A stretch of DNA of 17,441 nt from Opitutia bacterium (lineage in GTDB: Bacteria > Verrucomicrobiota > Verrucomicrobiia > Opitutales > JANYDI01), in assembly GCA_025363695.1 (NCBI GenBank), contig JANYDI010000053.1, positions 1 through 17,441 on the forward strand. Direction: 5' to 3'. Of this stretch, positions 1 to 7,231 are shown piece by piece. The translations under genes and the position numbers were made by a program. The stretch's first letter is position 1, and every line of letters starts with the position of its first letter. The notes below the pieces were generated by a model, which saw nothing but the letters and a program-made list of their open reading frames with translations, was not told where the DNA came from and ran no database searches.

Positions 1-133
1 CCAAAGTGTGGTCTTGATTATTGGTTAAATTAATAGGATTTATCAACCCTAACAGATTCCTTAAAACAGGTTTTAAATTTAATTGTTCACACGCCTTAGG
101 TTGGCTCAGATGAATGATTTTTTCTTCACAGAA
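1..133. other. AT-rich gene-free left edge
   Basis: No coding region is visible here. The stretch is AT-rich and carries at 79-99 a 21-bp sequence that recurs inverted at 2971-2991. It leads into the truncated palindromic element at 134-239. Whatever gene lies upstream is outside the window. Confidence 0.5.
79..99 (+). repeat. 21-bp inverted repeat, copy 1
   Basis: The sequence matches the reverse complement of 2971-2991 at 20 of 21 positions, and GGTTTTA a few bases upstream is shared as well. In both places the motif lies at the inner, truncated side of a half-size palindromic element (134-239 and 2819-2962). It may therefore mark a recurrent truncation or insertion boundary. Confidence 0.6.
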
Positions 134-239
134 CCTAGTATGCCCTCCCAGGGTGCGATTTTTATAAAATGCATCGCATTTTTAAAAATCGCACCCTGTA
201 GGGGATCCTAAGGGGCACAAGTGCCCCTTGGCCCTTTTC
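134..239. repeat. Composite palindromic element, copy 1 (right half only)
   Basis: Only the right half is present: a CTAGTAT arm (134-140), hairpin B' (150-197, nearly perfect arms of about 22 nt), GGGGATCC, then hairpin A' (210-229, stem AAGGGGCAC/GTGCCCCTT) followed by GGCCCTTTT. The left half is missing and unrelated AT-rich DNA takes its place. A promoter follows about 35 bp downstream. The B' stem here has a GGGTGCGATTTT core rather than the TAGCGATTT core of most copies, yet it still pairs. Confidence 0.85.
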
Positions 240-272
240 AATACTTTCCAAAAAATACGTAAGAAGACAAGC

Positions 273-301
273 TTGACAATGCGCACTAAAAACATGATAA
301 T
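273..301 (+). promoter_or_regulatory. Sigma70-like promoter for the 305-1251 pair
   Basis: TTGACA (273-278) is a consensus -35 box. After 17 bp comes GATAAT (296-301), five of six matches to the -10 consensus. Transcription would start near 307-309, at or just before the start of the first ORF, so the transcript would be leaderless or nearly so. Confidence 0.7.
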
Positions 302-304
302 CTT

Positions 305-562
305 TTGTCTACAGTGGAACGCATTCAATCTTCAGCAACGTCTTCTTCGGTCTCGATTCCCAGTGTCTTTGCTGCGCCGCAGCAGTCTCGGGAGGCGCTT
401 GAGTCTAAGCTTATGATGGACTTGGCGCTGGGCCCCAAGGCCAACGTTAGTGTTAAAGTCGATGAAGAACGTGCCTTTAGTCTTGCGGCTCAGAAGCACA
501 CCCCCCTTGCTGACCGCATTTGGGAAGGTTTTCATAATTTAGGCAAAGCCATTGATCTTTAG
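305..562 (+). CDS. Small hypothetical protein (85 aa)
   Basis: I do not recognise this protein. The predicted chain of 82-85 residues is soluble, with a Ser-rich N-terminus, a mixed-charge middle and a C-terminal segment around ADRIWEGFHNLGKAIDL that looks like an amphipathic helix. No signal peptide, membrane segment or Cys motif is visible. The start is uncertain: the frame opens after a stop at 287 and offers only TTG (305) or GTG (314). The promoter at 273-301 predicts a transcript start near 308, which would favour GTG 314. Only 2 bp separate it from the downstream Lon-domain gene, so the two are probably co-transcribed and translationally coupled. That arrangement and the good promoter are the main reasons for calling it real. 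Confidence 0.6.
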   Translation: MSTVERIQSSATSSSVSIPSVFAAPQQSREALESKLMMDLALGPKANVSVKVDEERAFSLAAQKHTPLADRIWEGFHNLGKAIDL

Positions 563-564
563 TT

Positions 565-1251
565 ATGTCCTCAGCTACCCCGCTCGCCCAGATTGTTCCT
601 TGGTTGCCTCTTGGTGAGGTCTTGCTGTTTCCGCAAGCCTCCCTTTCCTTGCGTATTTTTGAAGACACGCACAAGCTCATGCTCGAAGATGCCCTCAAGG
701 GCATGCGCATGCTGGCCGTTTCCGGTTACCCGCCCGATGCCCTGTGCTACCAAGACGCCATAGACAGGACGCACCTAGAGGGCAGCCTCATGACCTTGGG
801 TCTCATCAGTAGTTGCCGAAGGACCACCCATGACACCAGCGAGATCATTCTCAAAGGCCTTATGCGCGTGCAATGCAACGCCTTGGTGACGGAAAATCCT
901 TACCCTATTGTGCGTATTCAAAAACTCTGCTCTGATCGCAAACCTGCACGCGCTACCTTGGGCCGTCTTACCCGTGAACTCCTAGCACTCTTGGCCGATG
1001 GCCACGATTTGGAAGGCAGCAAGGAACTGCTTTTGCACCTCAAGGACCTCTCTAGCCCCGAAGCCATTATTGATGCCGTGGCCGCCGCTCTATGCCCGCA
1101 ACTCACCTGTCAGCAAGACCTTCTGCAGACCGTTACACCCGAAAAACGCCTCAGCATCCTCATCGAAGACCTACGCCAGGCCCAGGCCTCCGTTCTCATC
1201 GAACAAGCCCTCCGCGGCGAACTGAATAAAGATCATATTTGCTCTAACTAG
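565..1251 (+). CDS. Stand-alone Lon N-terminal substrate-binding domain protein
   Basis: The 228-residue protein resembles the N-terminal domain of Lon protease (LON_substr_bdg type). A segment near residues 14-33 reads LPLGEVLLFP followed by LSLRIFED, the typical 'LPLF..VLFPG..L.LHIFE' signature, and a later stretch (LGLISSCRR, ILKGLMRVQ) fits the central beta-domain. No AAA+ ATPase or Ser-Lys protease domain follows, so it is not a protease itself. Stand-alone members of the family are about 190-230 aa and are thought to bind peptides or unfolded protein, but their role is poorly known. The C-terminal 70 residues are helical. The ATG at 565 lies 2 bp after the upstream stop. The TAG at 1249-1251 touches the first base of palindromic element copy 2. 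Confidence 0.8.
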   Translation: MSSATPLAQIVPWLPLGEVLLFPQASLSLRIFEDTHKLMLEDALKGMRMLAVSGYPPDALCYQDAIDRTHLEGSLMTLGLISSCRRTTHDTSEIILKGLMRVQCNALVTENPYPIVRIQKLCSDRKPARATLGRLTRELLALLADGHDLEGSKELLLHLKDLSSPEAIIDAVAAALCPQLTCQQDLLQTVTPEKRLSILIEDLRQAQASVLIEQALRGELNKDHICSN

Positions 1252-1487
1252 GCCAAGGGGAGCGAGCTCCCCTTGGATCCCCTATCAGTAGCGATTTATT
1301 AAAATACTGCGTATTTTAGATAAATCGCTACTGGATGAGGCGATACAAGGCACCCTCTGGATCGCTTCGCGATCGTGGGGGGGGCTTAGTATATCCTACT
1401 AGGTAGCGATTTTATGAAATACGCAGTATTTCCTAAAATCGCTACCTATAGGGGATCCTAAGGGGCGCAAGCGCCCCTTAGCCCTTT
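1251..1487. repeat. Composite palindromic element, copy 2 (full)
   Basis: This full copy fills the convergent gap between the Lon-domain gene and nuoF. Its order is hairpin A (1253-1276, CCAAGGGGAGC/GCTCCCCTTGG type), GGATCCCCT, hairpin B (1286-1333), a CGATACAAGG arm, central hairpin C (1360-1374, GATCGC TTC GCGATC), GGGGCTTAGTAT, hairpin B' (1401-1447), GGGGATCC and hairpin A' (1459-1480, TAAGGGGCGC/GCGCCCCTTA). It ends in GCCCTTT. The layout is symmetric, and each outer hairpin is followed outward by CCCTTT or its equivalent, so it could act as a bidirectional terminator for the two converging genes. Confidence 0.9.
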
Positions 1488-1498
1488 AACTTTCAACA

Positions 1499-2794
1499 CT
1501 AGCCCTTCGCCTTGTTTAAGAAATCTTCCTTGAACTTCTCTACAAAACTCTCGGTAGGCCAGGCGCAGGCCTCGCCATGGGCGCAGATGGTGCGGCCGGA
1601 GATGTTTTTTGAGATACTCAGGAGTAAATCGGCATCCTGGGAGCGAGCCTTGCCTTGGAGCATGCGTTGGGTGATTTTATGCATCCATTCGGAGCCTTCG
1701 CGGCAAGGGGTGCATTGACCGCAGCTTTCATGGGCATAAAACGTATTCAGATTGGCAAGGGCTTCCACGAGGTCTACGGAGTCATCCATGGCAATGACAG
1801 CCGCTGAGCCGGACATGGTACCGCAGGCCGTAAGGCTGTCAAAATCTAAGGGAATATCAGTGAAATCCCAGTCAAAGGGCGTACCATTGGGCAATTTACC
1901 GCGATAGCGTTCGCCGACCTTGAGGACCTTGGAAGAGGAGCCGCCTGGGATGATGGCTCGGAAAGTACGTCCGGGCCGCGGGCCGCCACACACATCGTAA
2001 AGCAGCTGCCCTAGGGTGATCTCCCCACAAGCAAACTCATGATAGCCCGGCCGCTGAACCGTGCCTGAAACGCTCCAAATACGCGTCCCTGTGTTGTTCG
2101 GGGTGCCAATGGCCTTAAAAGCTTCCGCCCCCAAAGCGATGACGTGCTTGACGTGGCACAAGGTTTCAACGTTATTCACGATCGTCGGGCAGTAGTACAG
2201 CCCCAGTACAGCTGGGAAATACGGGGGCTTGATGCGGGGATACGGCCGTTTGCCTTCCAAGGACTCAATAAGGCCCGTTTCCTCCCCACAAATATACGAA
2301 CCTGCGCCGCGATGTACCACAAAATCACAGCAGTAATCAGACCCAGCGATCGCATCACCCAAAAAGCCATGGGCCCGAGCTTCCTCAATAGCGCGTTCCA
2401 AAAGGCGTGCGCCTTCGTACATCTCTCCACGTATATAGATAAATGCCTGCTTGGCGCCTATCGCATAAGCCGTGATCAGCATGCCTTCCAAGAGCTGATG
2501 CGGGTCTTTGTAGATGATCTGTCGGTCCTTGAACGTCCCAGGTTCCGATTCATCCGCATTGCAAATCAAATAAACGGGCTTCCCAGACTTTTTATCCAGC
2601 AACTGCCACTTGCGGCCCGTCGGGAACCCCGCTCCCCCACGCCCCCGTAACTGCGACGCCACTACCGCCTCGACGACCCCCTGCGGCCCCAGGGCAATGG
2701 CCTTCTTGAGCGTCTCGTAGCCGCCGTGGTGTAGGTAGTCGTTGATGTTTGGCCCGTAGCCAGGTGTGTTAAGGTGTTGCAACAGAAGTTTCAT
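1499..2794 (-). CDS. nuoF: NADH-quinone oxidoreductase subunit F (FMN/NADH-binding)
   Basis: This is the 51-kDa-type subunit of complex I, which takes hydride from NADH onto FMN and passes electrons to the N3 [4Fe-4S] cluster. Residues 50-60 give the FMN/NADH glycine-rich motif RGRGGAGFPTG. GAGSYICGEETGLIESLEG follows, and a C-terminal CGQCTPC motif (Cys358, 361, 364) with Cys404 in TICAHGE supplies the N3 ligands. The length of 431 aa is normal. The ATG at 2794 gives the usual N-terminus; no Shine-Dalgarno is visible upstream. The gene lies downstream of nuoE on the same strand, but 685 bp of repeats separate them and no promoter is seen in the last 60 bp, so it may depend on read-through from nuoE. 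No nuoG follows: the next gene is convergent and unrelated. Confidence 0.97.
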   Translation of the reverse strand: MKLLLQHLNTPGYGPNINDYLHHGGYETLKKAIALGPQGVVEAVVASQLRGRGGAGFPTGRKWQLLDKKSGKPVYLICNADESEPGTFKDRQIIYKDPHQLLEGMLITAYAIGAKQAFIYIRGEMYEGARLLERAIEEARAHGFLGDAIAGSDYCCDFVVHRGAGSYICGEETGLIESLEGKRPYPRIKPPYFPAVLGLYYCPTIVNNVETLCHVKHVIALGAEAFKAIGTPNNTGTRIWSVSGTVQRPGYHEFACGEITLGQLLYDVCGGPRPGRTFRAIIPGGSSSKVLKVGERYRGKLPNGTPFDWDFTDIPLDFDSLTACGTMSGSAAVIAMDDSVDLVEALANLNTFYAHESCGQCTPCREGSEWMHKITQRMLQGKARSQDADLLLSISKNISGRTICAHGEACAWPTESFVEKFKEDFLNKAKG

Positions 2795-2818
2795 GTGTTT
2801 GAACGTGTAAGGAGGTTT

Positions 2819-2962
2819 AAAGGGCCAAGGGGAGCTAGCTCCCCTTGGATCCCCTAACCGATGGGCAATTTTCTAAAATGCGCAAGCGCATTTGTAAAAA
2901 ATTGCCCATCGGGATAGGATATACAAGGCGCCCTCCAGGATCGCTTCGCGATCCGGGAGTAT
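2819..2962. repeat. Composite palindromic element, copy 3 (left half only)
   Basis: Only the left half is present: AAAGGGCCAAGG, hairpin A (2825-2848), GGATCCCCTAA, hairpin B (2858-2912, with a longer stem and a TGGGCAATTTT core), ATATACAAGG, and central hairpin C (2938-2954, GGATCGC TTC GCGATCC). After this it breaks off into the 21-bp inverted motif (2971-2991) and the REP-like cluster. It sits immediately upstream of nuoF. Confidence 0.85.
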
Positions 2963-2970
2963 TTTTCGAA

Positions 2971-2991
2971 CTAGGGCGTGTGAACAATTAA
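2971..2991 (-). repeat. 21-bp inverted repeat, copy 2
   Basis: This is the inverted partner of 79-99 (20 of 21 matching). It lies between truncated element copy 3 and the REP-like cluster, again on the truncated side of a half element. Confidence 0.6.
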
Positions 2992-3004
2992 CTAAAACCA
3001 CAAA

Positions 3005-3255
3005 ATGAGAGCCCTGTAGGGGCGAATGATGGATAGCCCAGGGCGACTCTTGGGTCGCCCTGGGTACAATTGGTAAGTAATTTAGAGCCCTACAGGGGCG
3101 ATTCATTAAACCTGATATATTATCCATAGTTAATTTTTAAATAAATTTGATGCATTTTGATGAATCGCCGCTGTAGGGCTCTGGTTTGTTTTTAACCCGT
3201 AAACCCAGGGCTAAAGCCCTGGGCTGACAAGCATTCGCCCTTTCAGGGCTCTCAT
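3005..3255. repeat. Mirror-symmetric REP-like repeat cluster
   Basis: Four copies of a motif of about 23 bp and two palindromes are arranged symmetrically. Direct copies begin at 3007 (GAGAGCCCTGTAGGGGCGAA) and 3084 (AGAGCCCTACAGGGGCGATT). Inverted copies lie at 3160-3182 (22 of 23 matching the second) and 3231-3255 (partner of the first). Between them lie palindromes at 3037-3064 (CCCAGGGCGAC/GTCGCCCTGGG) and 3204-3223 (CCCAGGGCT/AGCCCTGGG). The order is r1-p1-r2-r3'-p2-r4'. It is unrelated in sequence to the composite element. It looks like a REP/REPIN-type family, probably mobilised in trans by a RAYT-like transposase; none is encoded here. No gene is supported in this stretch. Confidence 0.75.
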
Positions 3256-3306
3256 CATGTGTTTTATAATAGATTGCTAATCAAGTAGTTAAGTCACTTT
3301 CAACGC

Positions 3307-3488
3307 TAGAGCGCTTGCGCGTCTTAGGATCCCCGAAGGGTGGTTCAAAAAACACACCCGGATCGCTTCGCGATCGTGGGGGGCTTAGTATAGGCTTCCC
3401 GATAGCGATTTATCTAAAATGCGCCAGCATTTTAATAAATCGCTATCGGAAAGGGGATCCTAAGGGGCACCAGTGCCCCTTAGCCCTT
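3307..3488. repeat. Composite palindromic element, copy 4 (degenerate left half)
   Basis: The right half is intact: central hairpin C (3361-3375), GGGGCTTAGTAT, hairpin B' (3399-3449), AGGGGATCC, hairpin A' (3461-3482, TAAGGGGCAC/GTGCCCCTTA) and GCCCTT. The left half lacks hairpin B. It begins with a degenerate hairpin A (GAGCGCTTGCGCGTC), then GGATCCCCGAAGGGTGGTT, the same GAAGGGTGGTT module as in copy 6. The last three bases of hairpin A' (3480-3482) are the nuoE stop codon read on the minus strand. Confidence 0.8.
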
Positions 3489-3974
3489 CATTTTTATCTC
3501 CTTTTTTATTTCCTCGACCAACGCCTGCAACCTTTCTGGCGTTACGTCTGCATGGAGTACTTCATTGACCATGACGACGGGGGCGCCGTGGCAGTTGGCG
3601 AGGCATTCAAAGAATTCGAGGCTGACGCTGCCTGTTGGGTGGGTGCTGCCTGCGGGGCAGTTGAGGGCTTTTTCGAGGGTTTTTAGGACTTGGGCAGAGC
3701 CTTGGAGGGCACAGGAGAGGGTGCGGCAGACGCGGACATGGACGTGGCCGCAGGGTTTTTGGTGCAACATGGGATAGAAGGTCACCAGTTCCTGAACTTC
3801 GATGGGTTGCATGTCGAGGCGTTGGGCGATCCACTGCATGGCTTTTTGAGAAATGTAGCCCTTGTGTTCCTGAATGAGGTGCAAAAGGGGCAATACCGCG
3901 CTGCGTTTTTGAGGGTAGCGCTGTATGCGGGCCTCCATTGCGTGTAAAACCGATTCGGGTAGTTCTAAATCCAT
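3480..3974 (-). CDS. nuoE: NADH-quinone oxidoreductase subunit E ([2Fe-2S])
   Basis: This 164-residue protein is the 24-kDa-type subunit of complex I, which partners NuoF in the NADH-oxidising arm and carries the N1a [2Fe-2S] cluster. The four ligands are visible: Cys83 and Cys88 (CRTLSC) and Cys124 and Cys128 (CLANC) in a thioredoxin-like fold. The N-terminal helical part contains the family pattern around HKGYIS and VTFYPML. ATG 3974 was chosen because the upstream in-frame extension is hydrophobic, atypical and overlaps the promoter. A good minus-strand promoter lies 17 nt upstream of this ATG. The last codons read AAG GGC TAA, where GGCTAA is the end of palindromic element copy 4; the C-terminal residues (MKG) may therefore be element-derived. 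Confidence 0.95.
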   Translation of the reverse strand: MDLELPESVLHAMEARIQRYPQKRSAVLPLLHLIQEHKGYISQKAMQWIAQRLDMQPIEVQELVTFYPMLHQKPCGHVHVRVCRTLSCALQGSAQVLKTLEKALNCPAGSTHPTGSVSLEFFECLANCHGAPVVMVNEVLHADVTPERLQALVEEIKKEIKMKG

Positions 3975-3990
3975 GAGAAAAGCAAGCCTT

Positions 3991-4019
3991 ACAATAATTT
4001 TCTTGAAATAAAAAATCAA
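3991..4019 (-). promoter_or_regulatory. Promoter for nuoE
   Basis: On the minus strand TTGATT (4019-4014) is followed after 17 bp by TATTGT (3996-3991). Transcription would start near 3984, about 10 nt before the nuoE ATG. It overlaps, back to back, the promoter of the divergent helicase gene. Confidence 0.55.
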
Positions 4020-4030
4020 GACTAGATAAT
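4003..4030 (+). promoter_or_regulatory. Promoter for the helicase gene
   Basis: TTGAAA (4003-4008), a 16-bp spacer and GATAAT (4025-4030) form a reasonable sigma70-like promoter. The start point would be near 4037, about 17 nt before the ATG. Its -35 region lies inside the divergent nuoE promoter, so the two may compete for polymerase. Confidence 0.55.
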
Positions 4031-4053
4031 GCAGGAGCGTAAAAAAAATAGAG

Positions 4054-6885
4054 ATGCTTAAGCAAGACGTTAAAACTTTACCCATAGATCACTGGCTACT
4101 CGGTCAATGGGCCTCGCACACCCTGATCAAGCAGGCGCAGGAGCTCTTGGACGGGGTCATTAGCTGGGAGTGGGAAGCACCCTTGCTTCGGGGCCAAGTA
4201 CGCGATGAGCTGCATCCTAAGCAAATCCGTACGCCGGTACTCAACTTACGTTCGACCGCTTTTGTTAAAAACAGCTGCCAGTGTGCCCGGGCTGCTCAGG
4301 GTTATGTGTGCGTCCATGCGCTGATGATTGCCTTGTGCGCGCTTGAGGCCAAAGCTAAGCTGCCCGAAAAAAAGCCGACTAAAAAGCTCGTGAAAATTGC
4401 GTCTAGCGAAGCGCTGCCTAAGCTGAGATCTATCGTCGTAGCCAATGATCGTGGGCACCCGCTGTCGTTTGTGGTCTTGTTGCCTCCGAACTTGAAAAGC
4501 GCCTGCCAAACCATCAGCCTCAAAATAGAAGCCTTTGTACAAGGGAGCTTTTTACCGCTTGAAAATCTAAGCCGGCGCCAGGCGTATCGGATGTCGCCCG
4601 AGCATTATCAGGTCGCTTTGCTGTTAGAAAACTGGTGCCAAGGGCAGCTGTACAGCCTTTTGCAGCTCAGGCCTGAGCAGCTGGCTGAGTTGTTAGAACT
4701 CCTCAAGGGGGAGGACTGTGTTTTTTGGAGCCAATCCAGACTTGAGGCCATTCCCTGGCTCAATGGTAAGCTGTTAGGGGTGCCGGACCTCAGTAAAGCG
4801 CCCAAGCTGGAGCGCAGCCTTGTGCCGCAGCCAGCGCGTAAGGTTTTTGCTGAGCCAACGGCAGAGATTATGACGATAGATGGCTCACTAGACGTGCTGC
4901 GCGCCAAAGTCCATGCGCCTGAGAACCATCCTGAGCTGGTACGCTGGCTCAAGGACGAAGGCCTGGGCTTGGAGCCCTCGAACCGTTGCTTTTGGCTGCG
5001 AGACCGCCACAAAGTGCTTAATTTTTTGGCCCACAACCTTAAGCGCCTCAAAAGCGATTACCCGGGCTGCATCAGTGATCATCTACAAGCGCACCTAGAC
5101 ACCCTGCAAATGACGCAATTGCAGGCCTTTAGCCATGAAGAAAACGGGCAGGTGCACCTACAATTGCGCTTAGAGGCTGGCAAGGTCGATGCCGTTGCTT
5201 TGCGGAAGGCTTTGGGGTCTGGGTGTTTTTATGTACAGGATGCTCAGCAGTATTACCTAATCGACCCCAAAGAGCTGCACGTTTTGCGCAAGGCTCAACA
5301 GGGCCTCAGTGGGGACCCTACTCAGGCCGTCAGTCCGCTGTACGAAAGGATCCTGAACCCCGCCCAGCTCACAGACGCCTGTTTGCTGCTGGAGCCGCTT
5401 TCGGAGCACTGGCAAAGCAGCGAAAGCTGGCAGCAACAGGGCCAAGCGCTGCGCCACATCGATGCGCTTGGGTTGCCAGCTTTGGGGCCGCAGCTGATGA
5501 CTACCCTGCGCCCCTACCAAAAACTGGGCATTGCCTGGCTTTGGCACCTGTACAAGCACGGCCTGGGCGGTATTTTGGCGGATGAAATGGGCTTGGGCAA
5601 AACCATACAAGCCTTGGGCGTTATGGAGGCTTTGTTTTTAGAAAACCCACAAGCACCTCCGGTCTTGGTCGTGTGTCCTGCTAGTTTAACGGAAAATTGG
5701 CGTCGCGAGACGCTGCGTTTTACTCAGGGGCTTGCGCACTGCATCCACCACGGCAATCAGCGCCTTGCCGATGCTCAGCAAGTGCTGGCCCAGCGCGTCA
5801 TCATTACTTCCTACGGTACTTTGGCGCGCGACCAGGCCTTGTTTTCCAAAATTCCCTTTTCGCTTATCATTGCGGATGAGGCTCAGCATATCAAAAACCG
5901 CAATACCCAAAACGCCCAAGCCCTGCGTACCCTCAAGGCCCAAAGCCGCTTTGTGCTCACCGGTACGCCTTTGGAAAACAGCGTGGAGGACCTGCATGCG
6001 CTGTTTGAATTCCTCATGCCCGGCTACCTAGCTAGCCCCGCTACGCCCAGCCAAGCCCGAGAAAACCGCCAATGGTACGACGTGCGCCAGCGCGAACAAG
6101 CAGCGCCCTATGTCTTGCGGCGTTCCAAGGCCCAGGTGACCCCGGAGTTGCCTAAAAAAATCGAACAAACCCTCTTTTGCTCCTTTGAGCCCAAGCAGGA
6201 AGCCCTCTATAACGCTGTTTTGGCCAAAACACGGAAGGAAATTTTTGACCTCGAAATGGCAGGCGCCTCTCATGGGCACGTCTACATGGCTGCTCTGACG
6301 CAACTGCTGCGTCTGCGCCAAATTTGCGCCGAACCGCGTTTGCTCGACCCAAGCCTGAGCGCGCAAGACTCGGCCAAGTTCCGCATCCTCAAGGAGCTCA
6401 TCGAGGAAGCCCAAGACGATGGCCATCGCCTGCTTGTGTTTTCCCAGTTCGCCTCTTTGTTGCGGATTTTAGCTCAGGATTTCGATAAATCCGGCCTGCG
6501 CTACACCTATCTGGACGGCCAAACCGTGAATCGCCAAGCCGTTTGCGACACCTTCAACAACGACCCCGAAATCCCTGTCTTTCTGATTTCCCTAAAGGCT
6601 GGGGGCGTCGGCCTCAACTTGGCCAGTGCCAACACCGTTGTTTTCTGCGACCCCTGGTGGAACCCCGCCGTCGAAGCTCAAGCAGTAGACCGCGCTCACC
6701 GCATCGGCCAAACCCGCACCGTCACCAGCATCAAGCTCATAGCCGCCAATACCGTCGAGGAAAAAATCGTCGAGCTGCAACGCCAAAAAGCCTCCCTCCT
6801 CGAGGACCTCTTCTCCTCCAGCGAACAAGCCAATGCGAAGCTGGCGTTGGAAGGAGTGAAGAAGTTATTAAAAGAAAGAAGTTAA
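4054..6885 (+). CDS. SWIM zinc-finger SNF2-family DNA helicase/translocase
   Basis: This 943-residue ATPase belongs to the bacterial SNF2/Rad54-like group of superfamily 2. The N-terminus has a SWIM zinc finger, CxC(x8)CxH, at Cys75, Cys77, Cys86 and His88. A middle region of about 400 residues, of the kind found before bacterial SNF2 cores, precedes the helicase. The core carries TLRPYQKLGIAWL, Walker A DEMGLGKT (510-517), motif II DEAQ (608-611), motif III LTGTP (635-639), and the C-terminal helicase lobe ending in the arginine-finger motif HRIGQ (882-886). Such proteins remodel protein-DNA complexes; the substrate of this one cannot be told. ATG 4054 follows the promoter and has only a weak AGAG upstream. 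The TAA at 6883-6885 directly abuts element copy 5. Confidence 0.95.
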   Translation: MLKQDVKTLPIDHWLLGQWASHTLIKQAQELLDGVISWEWEAPLLRGQVRDELHPKQIRTPVLNLRSTAFVKNSCQCARAAQGYVCVHALMIALCALEAKAKLPEKKPTKKLVKIASSEALPKLRSIVVANDRGHPLSFVVLLPPNLKSACQTISLKIEAFVQGSFLPLENLSRRQAYRMSPEHYQVALLLENWCQGQLYSLLQLRPEQLAELLELLKGEDCVFWSQSRLEAIPWLNGKLLGVPDLSKAPKLERSLVPQPARKVFAEPTAEIMTIDGSLDVLRAKVHAPENHPELVRWLKDEGLGLEPSNRCFWLRDRHKVLNFLAHNLKRLKSDYPGCISDHLQAHLDTLQMTQLQAFSHEENGQVHLQLRLEAGKVDAVALRKALGSGCFYVQDAQQYYLIDPKELHVLRKAQQGLSGDPTQAVSPLYERILNPAQLTDACLLLEPLSEHWQSSESWQQQGQALRHIDALGLPALGPQLMTTLRPYQKLGIAWLWHLYKHGLGGILADEMGLGKTIQALGVMEALFLENPQAPPVLVVCPASLTENWRRETLRFTQGLAHCIHHGNQRLADAQQVLAQRVIITSYGTLARDQALFSKIPFSLIIADEAQHIKNRNTQNAQALRTLKAQSRFVLTGTPLENSVEDLHALFEFLMPGYLASPATPSQARENRQWYDVRQREQAAPYVLRRSKAQVTPELPKKIEQTLFCSFEPKQEALYNAVLAKTRKEIFDLEMAGASHGHVYMAALTQLLRLRQICAEPRLLDPSLSAQDSAKFRILKELIEEAQDDGHRLLVFSQFASLLRILAQDFDKSGLRYTYLDGQTVNRQAVCDTFNNDPEIPVFLISLKAGGVGLNLASANTVVFCDPWWNPAVEAQAVDRAHRIGQTRTVTSIKLIAANTVEEKIVELQRQKASLLEDLFSSSEQANAKLALEGVKKLLKERS

Positions 6886-7165
6886 AAGGCCAAGGGGAGC
6901 TAGCTCCCCTTGGATCCCCTTTCCGATAGCGATTTATTAAAATACTGCGTATTTTAAGTAAATCGCTATCGGGAAGCCTATACAAGGCGCCCTCCTGATC
7001 GCGAAGCGATCCGGGTGTATTTGTTAATGACTCGATTCCGAAGGAATCTGTGGGGTGCTTAGTATCACCCTTCCCGATAGGCAATTTTTATAAAATGCGT
7101 CAGCATTTTTAAAAATTGCCTATCGGTAGGGGATCCTAAGGGGCGCAAGCGCCCCTTAGCCCTTT
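6886..7165. repeat. Composite palindromic element, copy 5 (full, long centre)
   Basis: The whole set is present: hairpin A (6890-6913), GGATCCCCT, hairpin B (6921-6975), TATACAAGG, C1 (6997-7011, GATCGC GAA GCGATC), a spacer with TTGTTAATGACTC, C2 (7034-7048, GATTCC GAA GGAATC), GTGGGGTGCTTAGTAT, hairpin B' (7074-7126, ATAGGCAATTTT core), GGGGATCC, hairpin A' (7137-7158) and GCCCTTTT. B and B' have different core sequences within the same copy, yet each pairs with itself. The remaining 66 bp to yifB hold no convincing promoter. Confidence 0.9.
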
Positions 7166-7231
7166 TGTTAATAAGTTCTGAATAACATTATCTAGACTTT
7201 TGGGATTTTTTTCCTAGACTGCCTAGAGTAA

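Noticed and set aside
1360..1374. Central GATCGC...GCGATC as a cyanobacterial HIP1 site
   Set aside because: HIP1 is the continuous octamer GCGATCGC; here the halves flank a loop in a hairpin, and copies vary in sequence.
2144..2650. 168-codon plus-strand frame opposite nuoF
   Set aside because: It lies wholly inside the well-supported nuoF gene on the other strand and shows no protein family features.
2807..2817. TAAGGAGGTTT as a ribosome-binding site on the plus strand
   Set aside because: No start codon or coding frame follows; only element copy 3 lies downstream.
2873..3127. 84-codon minus-strand frame in the nuoE-nuoF gap
   Set aside because: It consists of element copy 3 and the REP-like cluster, with no protein-like composition.
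3315..3686. 123-codon plus-strand frame
   Set aside because: It spans element copy 4 and the antisense of nuoE.
7165..7231. A promoter for yifB
   Set aside because: TTGTTA with TTATCT at 17 bp is too weak to support; no better pair was found.
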